From: Clostridia bacterium
GTDB taxonomy: Bacteria > Bacillota > Clostridia > Oscillospirales > CAG-272
DNA length: 53,533 nt
Assembly (NCBI GenBank): GCA_017407225.1
Contig: JAFQWY010000314.1
Coordinates: forward strand, 1 to 53,533
Direction of reading: 5' to 3'
Numbering within the stretch: position 1 is the stretch's first letter; each line of letters opens with the position of its first letter. A program made the position numbers and the translations under genes. The notes under the pieces were generated by a model. It was not told the origin of the DNA. It saw nothing but the letters and a program-made list of their open reading frames with translations, and did not search any database. Positions 47,022 through 53,533 of this stretch are shown one piece after another.

Positions 47022-49124
47022 ATGAAACGAATATTTGCACTGATTCTTGCTGTGCTGTGCCTTTCTCTGACGGCATGCGCAGAAGAGAAGGATGAACCTC
47101 CCAAACGCTCCCTTGTGTTTGAAGGCGAGGTTCTGGAAGAACACACCGCGCCTGCGGCCGTACCGGAGTTTTCGCCCGCGCACGGAGGAACCGCTGTCAG
47201 TCACAGTCTGCTGGAAAACGGTTCCGTGATGCAGGAGGAAATCGCCGTCAGCGGAGCCGTACAGACCGGCTTTTTCTGCAATGTCATGGACACGGACGGG
47301 AATCTTCTGCTGTCCCTCAGACCTGCCGATGACCTGAAGCACAATCTGTCCTCCTATAACGTAACCGCGGGGGACAACTTTGCTCTCAGGGATGCCATGA
47401 CTGACAGCGATGGATATATCATCGTCACCACCGCCGGTCTGTGTGCCTACGACACTGCAGGTGCTGTGCGCTGGACAATTGAAGACAGGGATGCCCGGGA
47501 TGTGATTCTGTATGAAGACAATCTTCTCCTGCTGTGCGGCGGTACGGAGGAAACCCTGTACACCGTAGATTCCGCCGACGGTACACGCAGAAAAGTCCCC
47601 CTCACCGGTGAAATGCAGAATATTTTCGGTTCTGTGGGAGACGGGGACATCCTGTTTGCCGGACAGGATAATGCACTGTACACCGCCAACGACACCGGAC
47701 TGTACCGGATCACGCTGACGGAAAAGAAAAAAGCCCCTGCCGCACACACCGAGCAGATCGCCGGGTGGATGTCCTCCGGGATTCTGTCCTCCTCCATCCT
47801 CTCCCTCACCGTGGAGAATGAAAACAGTCTGCTCCTGAATCTGCGTGATGCGCTCTCCGGCGATGATGTTTTCATGCGGTATACCGCAGTGCCGCCGGAT
47901 CGGGTGCCGGAGGTGGAATACATTGTGCTTGCGATTCTGAGCACGCAGGATGACTACAATCTCCCGGTGTTTGCGTTCAACAGGCAGTCGGAGAATGTTC
48001 AGGTGCTCCTCAAAGACTACACGGTTTATGAGGAAGACCGGCGGTATCTCATCTTCAACGCCGATATGGCTGCCGGCAATGTGCCCGATATGGTTGTCAT
48101 GTGGCAGAACGGCAACACGGACAACACAATTTCCAACTATGAGCGGACCGATATCTTTGCCGACCTGACTTCGCTGATGAAGGAAGACAACGATTTCGAT
48201 TACGACGGTCTGCTGAACTACGTGACCAAACCCTATCAATGGGACAACGGTGAGCAGTATCTCTTCCCGATCAGGCCGCAGTTTTACTGCCTGCTTGGAT
48301 CAGAGGATGTGTTTGACGGACCTGTGACCATGGACGAATACCTTGATCTCTGCGAAGCGGGCAGATATGCGGCATCTGCGAACCGGCGGCTTTTCATGAG
48401 CGCCCTGGACGATCACTGCGACGAGAGGACAGCGGAGTGTACCTTCAATGACGGCACGCTTGCTGCACAGATGAACCGCGCGGACAGCATGAAGGACAAC
48501 CCGAACACGATGCCGACAGCGTACCTGAGCCTGCCGTCCGCGTATCTTTACGCATATGCGGAGCGGATGATGGAGCACGCCGGCACGATGATTCCGATCG
48601 GTCTGCCGAACGCGGACCGCGAGCTGAACGTGGAGGATGCGGGCACGGAATTCTTCGCCGTCATGAAAGCCAGCGCGAACAAAGCAGCCGCAGTGGATTT
48701 TCTCGGATACCTCATGGAAGAGAACGCGCCCGATACTGAGATTGTGCATCACGAATACATCGAATACGGGGCTTATTTCTTCTCGCCGCCTATGGGATAC
48801 ACCTACCGGCGCGGCGATATTTACAAACAGCTTGCGGTATACGAAGGCAAAACCTTCGTTGTCAGCGGTGCTCTCGTCAGCCTGTACGATGATGACGACC
48901 CGGCACTTCAGACCGCGGACGGAATCCCGCTCAAGCTCACGGAGGAACACGCCGATGCATTCTGCGCACTCCTGGACGGCATCACGCGGCGCGTCAATGA
49001 AGGCAGTCCGGTACAGAGGATTTTCTGGGAAGAATTCCGCGCCATGGAAGGACGATCTGTGGAGAGCCTGCTTGATATGCTGCAGTCAAGAGTATCAATT
49101 TACCTTGCCGAAAAAATGGACTGA
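47022..49124 (+). CDS. lipoprotein with propeller-like and solute-binding-like parts
   Basis: A 700-residue secreted lipoprotein. The signal peptide ends in the lipobox L16-TA-C19. Residues 60-290 repeat units such as DGYIIVTTAGLCAYDTAGAVRW and DILFAGQDNALYTANDTGLYRI, suggesting a beta-propeller. From about 300 it resembles extracellular solute-binding proteins of sugar ABC importers (PDMVVMWQNGNT; FADLTSLMKEDNDFDYDGLLNYV; GAYFF..PMGYTYRRG). No permease or ATPase gene is near, so it is an orphan binding or sensing protein. ATG at 47022 has AAAGGAG; the earlier in-frame ATG at 46917 lies inside the GNAT gene. Confidence 0.75.
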   Translation: MKRIFALILAVLCLSLTACAEEKDEPPKRSLVFEGEVLEEHTAPAAVPEFSPAHGGTAVSHSLLENGSVMQEEIAVSGAVQTGFFCNVMDTDGNLLLSLRPADDLKHNLSSYNVTAGDNFALRDAMTDSDGYIIVTTAGLCAYDTAGAVRWTIEDRDARDVILYEDNLLLLCGGTEETLYTVDSADGTRRKVPLTGEMQNIFGSVGDGDILFAGQDNALYTANDTGLYRITLTEKKKAPAAHTEQIAGWMSSGILSSSILSLTVENENSLLLNLRDALSGDDVFMRYTAVPPDRVPEVEYIVLAILSTQDDYNLPVFAFNRQSENVQVLLKDYTVYEEDRRYLIFNADMAAGNVPDMVVMWQNGNTDNTISNYERTDIFADLTSLMKEDNDFDYDGLLNYVTKPYQWDNGEQYLFPIRPQFYCLLGSEDVFDGPVTMDEYLDLCEAGRYAASANRRLFMSALDDHCDERTAECTFNDGTLAAQMNRADSMKDNPNTMPTAYLSLPSAYLYAYAERMMEHAGTMIPIGLPNADRELNVEDAGTEFFAVMKASANKAAAVDFLGYLMEENAPDTEIVHHEYIEYGAYFFSPPMGYTYRRGDIYKQLAVYEGKTFVVSGALVSLYDDDDPALQTADGIPLKLTEEHADAFCALLDGITRRVNEGSPVQRIFWEEFRAMEGRSVESLLDMLQSRVSIYLAEKMD

Positions 49125-49164
49125 CATTAAATTATTATCATAATCACACCAAAGGAGGATACCC

Positions 49165-50868
49165 ATGAAAAAATTCACCTTCGGAACCCCGGAAAAGCTG
49201 GTTCCGTCATACTTCTGCGACGGATTTGCCTACACCGAAACCGACGTGAAGTTCCCCGCCGACAGGTTCACCTTCAAAAAGAACGCCCGTGGATGCACCG
49301 TTGAATTCCCCCTCGAGGACGACTGCCAGATCTTCGGCTTCGGTCTTCAGCTGAAGCAGTTCAACCACCGTGGACGGAAGCTCCGCATGGACGTCAACGC
49401 GGACCCCGTCACAAACAACGGCGAATCCCATGCACCCGTTCCCTTCTTCGTCACCAACAAGGGATGGGGTATGTACTTCGATACCGCGCGGTATGCGGAA
49501 TTCTACTGCGGCAAACAGAAGAACGGTGCCGCGGGAATCTCTGCCGGCGGATCCGAAATCACCACCGATGCCCTTTACGCTGTACGTGCTGAAAATTCCG
49601 CCGTTATGAGCGTGCAGATCCCCCATGCGGCCGGTATTGATGTGTACGTCATCGAGGGCGGTACCATCACCGATATCGTCAAGCAGTACAATATGCTCTC
49701 CGGCGGCGGTCCCGACGTTCCCGAATGGGGGCTGGGTATGCTCTACCGTATGTACAGCCGCTGGGATGCGGAGAAGATCAAGTCCGTGGCAGACTCCTTC
49801 CGGAAAGCGGATCTGCCCTGCACCATCATCGGGCTGGAACCGGGCTGGCATACCCACGCCTACTCCTGCACCTACAAGTGGAGCGAGAGATACCCGGATC
49901 CTCAGGGATTCGTGGACTACCTGAAGGAACGGGGCTTCCACATCAATCTGTGGGAACACGCCTTCACCCACCCGGATGCCGCCTTCCACGATGAAATCGC
50001 ACCCTACTCCGGCGACTGGAAGGTATGGGGCGGTCTGGTGCCCGACTTTGCCGATCCCGATGCCCGGAAGATCTTCGGGGACTACCACCGGGACAACATC
50101 GTTTCCATGGGCGTGGACGGCTTCAAGCTGGACGAATGCGACTCCTCCGACAACACCGGCAGCTGGAGCTTCCCGCTGAACTCCGAATTCCCCTCCGGTC
50201 TGGACGGCGAGCAGTACCACTCCCTCTTCGGAACCCTGTACGCAAAGACCCTCATGGATGCGCTGGGAGACAACAGGACCCTGTCCGAAGTACGTCAGAT
50301 GGGCGCGCTTGCGGCTTCCTATCCCTTCGTGCTGTACAGCGACCTGTACGATCACAGGGACTTCATCCGCGGCGTGGTCAACTCCGGCTTCTCCGGCATT
50401 CTCTGGACTCCGGAATTCCGTTCCGCTCACTCGAAGGAAGAATGCATCCGCCGTATGCAGTGCATCGTCTTCTCCGTACAGTGCCTGGTCAATGCATGGA
50501 ACTACGACGGTGTGCCGTGGGTGGTTCACGAATGCGAGGATGAAGTGCGTGAGCTGCTGAAGATCCGTGAATCCCTCATTCCCATGCTGAAGGCTGCCTT
50601 TGACGAATACCGTGACACCGGCAAGCCTCCGGTACGTGCCCTGGTCATGGACTACACCGACGACCGTGATACCTACAGCATCGACAACGAGTACCTGTTC
50701 TGTGACGATCTTCTGGTTGCTCCCATTGCGGCGGGAACCGGCGACGAGCGGGACGTATATCTGCCCAAAACCGAAAAGTGGGCGGACTACTTCACCGGCG
50801 AGGAAGTGGGATCCGGCTGGATTCACGTGAATACGAAGAACATACCCGTTTACAGAAGAATCAAATAA
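49165..50868 (+). CDS. glycoside hydrolase family 31 enzyme (alpha-glucosidase/alpha-xylosidase type)
   Basis: A 567-residue enzyme without signal peptide. A small N-terminal beta domain (FGFGLQLKQFNHRGRKLRM) leads into the GH31 barrel: PEWGLGMLYRMYSRW, IIGLEPGWHT, the nucleophile motif GFKLD323-ECD, and YSDLYDHRDFIRGVVNSGFSGILW near the acid/base. The C-terminal CDDLLVAPIAAGTGDERDVYLPK is typical, but the protein stops soon after (IPVYRRIK) and lacks the usual distal beta domain. It would remove alpha-linked glucose or xylose in the cytoplasm. Last gene of the plus-strand operon; AAAGGAGG precedes the ATG. Confidence 0.87.
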   Translation: MKKFTFGTPEKLVPSYFCDGFAYTETDVKFPADRFTFKKNARGCTVEFPLEDDCQIFGFGLQLKQFNHRGRKLRMDVNADPVTNNGESHAPVPFFVTNKGWGMYFDTARYAEFYCGKQKNGAAGISAGGSEITTDALYAVRAENSAVMSVQIPHAAGIDVYVIEGGTITDIVKQYNMLSGGGPDVPEWGLGMLYRMYSRWDAEKIKSVADSFRKADLPCTIIGLEPGWHTHAYSCTYKWSERYPDPQGFVDYLKERGFHINLWEHAFTHPDAAFHDEIAPYSGDWKVWGGLVPDFADPDARKIFGDYHRDNIVSMGVDGFKLDECDSSDNTGSWSFPLNSEFPSGLDGEQYHSLFGTLYAKTLMDALGDNRTLSEVRQMGALAASYPFVLYSDLYDHRDFIRGVVNSGFSGILWTPEFRSAHSKEECIRRMQCIVFSVQCLVNAWNYDGVPWVVHECEDEVRELLKIRESLIPMLKAAFDEYRDTGKPPVRALVMDYTDDRDTYSIDNEYLFCDDLLVAPIAAGTGDERDVYLPKTEKWADYFTGEEVGSGWIHVNTKNIPVYRRIK

Positions 50869-50879
50869 TCCGACATGAC

Positions 50880-50914
50880 AAAAGAGGCCGGGATCTCAGA
50901 TCCAAGCCTCTTTT
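50880..50914. terminator. bidirectional terminator
   Basis: AAAAGAGGC (50880-50888) pairs with GCCTCTTTT (50906-50914), with an inner GGATCT/AGATCC stem. It serves the GH31 operon and the converging anti-sigma gene. Confidence 0.9.
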
Positions 50915-50927
50915 CGCTGTATTCGGG

Positions 50928-52241
50928 TTATTTTACGGTGTCGATCCGGAACATTTCGTCTTCATGCCGTCCCGGTGCCTCGCTGCAGGGGGGAGTTTCC
51001 TCATCGTTTGCCGCAGAGTAGGCGTAATCGTGCAGTGCCGCAAGGTCGTATTCCTGAGCCGCGTAGCCGGGATAATCCTCTTCCACTTCATCGGCGGATG
51101 CTTCGTAGACTGCGGTCAGGGTCGAGAGAGTCATTTCTTCCTCTTCCACCAGATCCGCGATGCTCCACGCACACACATCCACTGTCTTCTCAGCACCCGT
51201 TTCGTCCAGAAGCGCCAGCTTGAACCGGTATTCGGTGTCGCGCTTTACCATTTCGGCAAAGTTTCCTCCGCTTTGGTAATAGTCTTCGATGGCATCGGAG
51301 TCACCGGATTCCAGCAGATCAAAATCCCAGTCGTACCGGTACCACAGGTCGGTGGCATCGTAGATTCTCTCGATATCGGACAGAAGCACAAAGGAGTTGT
51401 CTTCCATGTAGTTCAGGTAGTCCGCGATGTTGCGTTCACAGCCTTCGGTACCGTCCAGCCACGCCAGATACACATCCTCGTCGGTGCAGGCAATGACCAC
51501 TTCCGGGATAACGTGGTAGCTGTCGGCAAAGACCCCGCTGTGGGGACAGGCTGCGGTATCGGAAACAGCCGTCAGAGTATCGCTGTATACCTCCTCCGCT
51601 TCGCATTCCGCAATTTCCGCTTCATATTCGGCTTCCATTTCGGGGGCGGCTGTTTCGGGAGAAGTTTCGGCGGGAGCGGCCGCGAACATGAGCTTGCCCG
51701 ACGGTGCGGCTTCGGTTTCGGGAGCCGCTTCCTCGATGTATTCCGCTTCGGTTTCCGGCAGTGCTTCCTCCGGCACCGGTGCGGCAGGCTCTTCGGCAGG
51801 TTCTGCGGCGGTGGGGCTCATGGTGCTGAACAGGATGGCAGGCGCGGTATCGGCACTGTCCGCATCCTCCGCAGCATCGGAAGTGTTCTGCATGGCACTT
51901 TCCGGGAAAGTTTCCGCGGGAGCCGCCGTCGCCATGGTATATGCGTATCCGTCAGCGGACGCCATATCGGCGGATTTGGATGTCAGGGAGGGGAGAATCC
52001 GGATCCCGGCCACAGTCACCAGAAGCAGACAGGCGGCGAAGGAACCGTATTTCACTGCGCGATTGAGGAGTGTACGGCGTTTTGCGGCGGCGCGTTCCCG
52101 CTTCACCTGCGCCATGACTCCGTCGCGGATGGAGTTTTTCGGAGGCGGCCATGCGGTATCCAGAGCTTCCTTCAGAATGGCAAGCTCCTCGGGGGTAAGG
52201 CCGTCCCCGGAAAGATTGGTATCGTTCATATGATCGTTCAT
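50928..52241 (-). CDS. membrane anti-sigma-like protein with acidic linker
   Basis: A 437-residue protein encoded 76 nt after an ECF sigma factor gene. Residues 1-62 are a cytoplasmic helical segment (LTPEELAILKEALDTAWPPPKNSIRDGVMAQVKRERAAAKRR in parts), 65-83 a membrane helix (GSFAACLLLVTVAGIRIL), 100-215 an Ala/Glu/Pro-rich acidic linker, and 230-437 an outer domain (VFADSYHVIPEVVIACTDEDVYLAWLDG) of unknown fold. No zinc-binding HxxxCxxC motif is present, so it is not a classical ZAS anti-sigma. AAGGA precedes the ATG. Confidence 0.72.
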   Translation of the reverse strand: MNDHMNDTNLSGDGLTPEELAILKEALDTAWPPPKNSIRDGVMAQVKRERAAAKRRTLLNRAVKYGSFAACLLLVTVAGIRILPSLTSKSADMASADGYAYTMATAAPAETFPESAMQNTSDAAEDADSADTAPAILFSTMSPTAAEPAEEPAAPVPEEALPETEAEYIEEAAPETEAAPSGKLMFAAAPAETSPETAAPEMEAEYEAEIAECEAEEVYSDTLTAVSDTAACPHSGVFADSYHVIPEVVIACTDEDVYLAWLDGTEGCERNIADYLNYMEDNSFVLLSDIERIYDATDLWYRYDWDFDLLESGDSDAIEDYYQSGGNFAEMVKRDTEYRFKLALLDETGAEKTVDVCAWSIADLVEEEEMTLSTLTAVYEASADEVEEDYPGYAAQEYDLAALHDYAYSAANDEETPPCSEAPGRHEDEMFRIDTVK

Positions 52242-52317
52242 GTTTTATTCCTTGTATGATAATGGGGTATGCGGCAAGGCGTATGCGGAATCCTTACATC
52301 CGTTTGACGCCGGAGCG

Positions 52318-52950
52318 TTACAGAAAGTTCCCGTCCGTGAGGATTTTTTTCAGATTCTGCCTTGCGCGGTTCAGACGGGATTTGACGGTGCCCAGCTCCA
52401 GACCCAGCAGTTCGGAAATCTGTGAGTAGGGAAGCTCCTGCAGATCCCGCAGGATGAGCACCTGACGCTGATCCTCGGGCAGCTGAGCCACGGCACGGCG
52501 GATTCCTTCAATCCGTTCGCGCTTCTCCAGATTTTCCTCGGGAAGCAGTTCCGGGTCGGTTTCCGGAAGATCCCATTCGCATTCTTCTCCGTCCCCGTCG
52601 GTCCGGGAAATGGATACGGTTTTGTGCCGTCCGGCCGTGCGCTGGATATCCCTGGCGCAGTTGACGGTGATCCGGAACAGCCATGTGGTGAAGGAGCACT
52701 CTCCGCGGAAGGAGCCGAGAGTCCGCCACGCCTTCAGGAATGCGGCCTGAGCGGCATCCTCGGCATCGCTGACAGATCCGCCGTCCGAGAGCAGAATCCG
52801 GCAGGCGGTGTTGTAGACAAAACGCTCGTACAGGGAAACAATTTCCCCGAAGGCGTCGTCATCCCCGTCCCTCGCGCGCCGCAGCAGATCGTCTTCCGGA
52901 CGGATTTCCGCTTCCTCTTCTCCGGGAGGTGATTTTTTATGTAGAATCAT
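52318..52950 (-). CDS. ECF-type RNA polymerase sigma factor
   Basis: A 210-residue sigma factor. Region 2 spans about residues 22-95 (DAFGEIVSLYERFVYNTACRIL, DAEDAAQAAFLKAWRTLGSFRGECSFTTWLFRITVNCARD in parts), region 4 about 150-205 (RRAVAQLPEDQRQVLILRDLQELPYSQISELLGLELGTVKSRLNRARQNL). The linker between them (about 100-140) is acidic. The ATG at 52950 has only a distant AAAGGT. It probably answers to an envelope or redox signal relayed by the anti-sigma-like neighbour. Confidence 0.9.
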   Translation of the reverse strand: MILHKKSPPGEEEAEIRPEDDLLRRARDGDDDAFGEIVSLYERFVYNTACRILLSDGGSVSDAEDAAQAAFLKAWRTLGSFRGECSFTTWLFRITVNCARDIQRTAGRHKTVSISRTDGDGEECEWDLPETDPELLPEENLEKRERIEGIRRAVAQLPEDQRQVLILRDLQELPYSQISELLGLELGTVKSRLNRARQNLKKILTDGNFL

Positions 52951-52988
52951 GAGGATTTGATGTACCTTTGTGTGATTTGGTTTTCTAC

Positions 52989-53017
52989 ATTATAGCATAG
53001 GAAACGCATATTGTCAA
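52989..53017 (-). promoter_or_regulatory. consensus sigma-A promoter of the ECF sigma operon
   Basis: On the minus strand TTGACA (53017-53012), 17 bp, TATAAT (52994-52989). It is a housekeeping-type promoter, so autoregulation by the ECF factor itself is not evident. Confidence 0.9.
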
Positions 53018-53212
53018 TCGGATCCGATGCCCGGACATGGGGCAGGACTGCGGTGCTGTGCTGCGGGACGGCGCGGAATCCCCCTGCGGATCCGGTGTTT
53101 CGGCAGATTTAATAAACAGCCCCGCTGCCAGCCCCGAAAAAGTGAAATAAACGTAAAACTTCAAAAAAATAGAATATCGGGGTAGAATTTTGGGAAAATG
53201 TATGTTATAATA
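53018..53212. other. intergenic spacer without gene
   Basis: GC-rich to 53140, then A-rich. TTTCGG near 53097 and CCGAAA near 53136 could pair loosely around a CAG/CTG stem. Nothing else is seen. Confidence 0.4.
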
Positions 53213-53221
53213 TACTGGCGC
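53213..53221 (+). promoter_or_regulatory. extended -10 promoter of ppdK
   Basis: TGTTATAAT (53213-53221) is an extended -10 element; the -35 region is poor. The start codon follows after about 100 nt of leader, with GGAGG at 53304-53308. Confidence 0.6.
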
Positions 53222-53319
53222 GGGTAAAAGGGCGTTTTTGCGTGCGTTCGCAGTCCCGTCCCGTGTATCCTGAATCCGGCAACACTAAATATTTATAAAT
53301 TGCGGAGGTATATCCAAAG

Positions 53320-53533
53320 ATGTCCAAGAAGTATGTATACCTGTTCTCCGAAGGCAACGCAAACATGCGTGAGCTCCTCGGCGGTAAGGGCGCAAACCTC
53401 GCTGAAATGACCAACATCGGTCTCCCCGTTCCCCAGGGCTTCACCATCACCACCGAAGCCTGCACCCAGTACTACGAAGACGGCAGACAGATCAACGATG
53501 AAATCATGGCTCAGATCATGGAATACATCGTTA
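53320..53533 (+). CDS. ppdK: pyruvate, phosphate dikinase, N-terminal part (3' truncated)
   Basis: The first 71 codons of a long gene that leaves the window. [30 protein letters not shown] followed, in parts, by [22 protein letters not shown] is the characteristic start of PPDK (ATP-grasp nucleotide-binding domain, with [10 protein letters not shown]). The enzyme interconverts pyruvate, ATP and phosphate with phosphoenolpyruvate, AMP and PPi, and in anaerobic Clostridia often takes the place of pyruvate kinase. GGAGG lies 11 nt before the ATG. The phosphohistidine site lies beyond the window. Confidence 0.93.
   Translation, partial: MSKKYVYLFSEGNANMRELLGGKGANLAEMTNIGLPVPQGFTITTEACTQYYEDGRQINDEIMAQIMEYIV

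Overview
The window looks like the chromosome of an uncultured, fairly GC-rich Clostridia-type Firmicute, probably a gut or rumen anaerobe. Pointers are strong GGAGG ribosome-binding sites, near-perfect sigma-A promoters (TTGACA-17-TATAAT), a T-box leader, DUF436 and DUF3842 genes, luxS, pyruvate phosphate dikinase and glycoside hydrolases of families 36 and 31. The taxonomic guess is inference. No rRNA, tRNA, CRISPR array, transposase or integrase was seen.

Layout. 1-6139: end of a GH36 alpha-galactosidase, a hairpin-rich spacer, a nitroreductase fused to pentapeptide repeats, a two-gene XRE regulator unit on the minus strand, and a divergent pair of Gfo/Idh/MocA dehydrogenases followed by a predicted beta-propeller protein. 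6210-11284 (minus): a compact unit of eight genes (zinc-ribbon protein, sigma-region-4-like protein, unknown, CPBP protease, tadA, HAD phosphatase, DUF436, SpoU RNA methyltransferase) with one promoter at its head and a second inside. 11355-16153 (plus): PHP phosphatase, serine hydrolase, DMT exporter, MATE exporter, DUF1934 protein.

16178-28587: a lone promoter plus terminator that would make a small RNA of about 76 nt, followed by a compact phage structural cassette of 17 genes. It runs terminase small and large subunits, portal, scaffold, P22-type coat, connectors, tail tube, chaperones, a very short tape measure, distal tail protein (frameshifted), Gp37-like protein and fibre-like proteins. 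There is no integrase, repressor, replication, holin or lysin gene; host-type genes begin directly on each side. This is either a prophage remnant or a domesticated particle locus of gene-transfer-agent type.

28587-33786 (minus): DUF3592 protein, a large membrane-anchored protein, then uvrA. An array of small palindromes joined by ATTTCAC lies past the uvrA stop, and a second palindrome-rich spacer lies before its start. 34182-39942 (minus): a three-gene operon of TerB-N/TerB-C protein, DUF2791 (BrxD-like) ATPase and Lhr/BrxHI-like helicase, the best candidate for an under-described defence or DNA-processing system.

40091-44327 (plus): a structured leader and an AraC regulator, then a well-formed T-box riboswitch controlling an unusual 844-residue fusion of a xylose-isomerase-like TIM barrel and an AMP-forming acyl-CoA ligase. 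44389-50914 (plus): a promoter overlaid by a perfect 19-bp palindrome drives an amidohydrolase, DUF3842, luxS, a GNAT acetyltransferase, a propeller/solute-binding-like lipoprotein and a GH31 glycosidase. 50928-53017 (minus): an ECF sigma factor with a membrane anti-sigma-like partner. 53213-53533: promoter and 5' end of ppdK.
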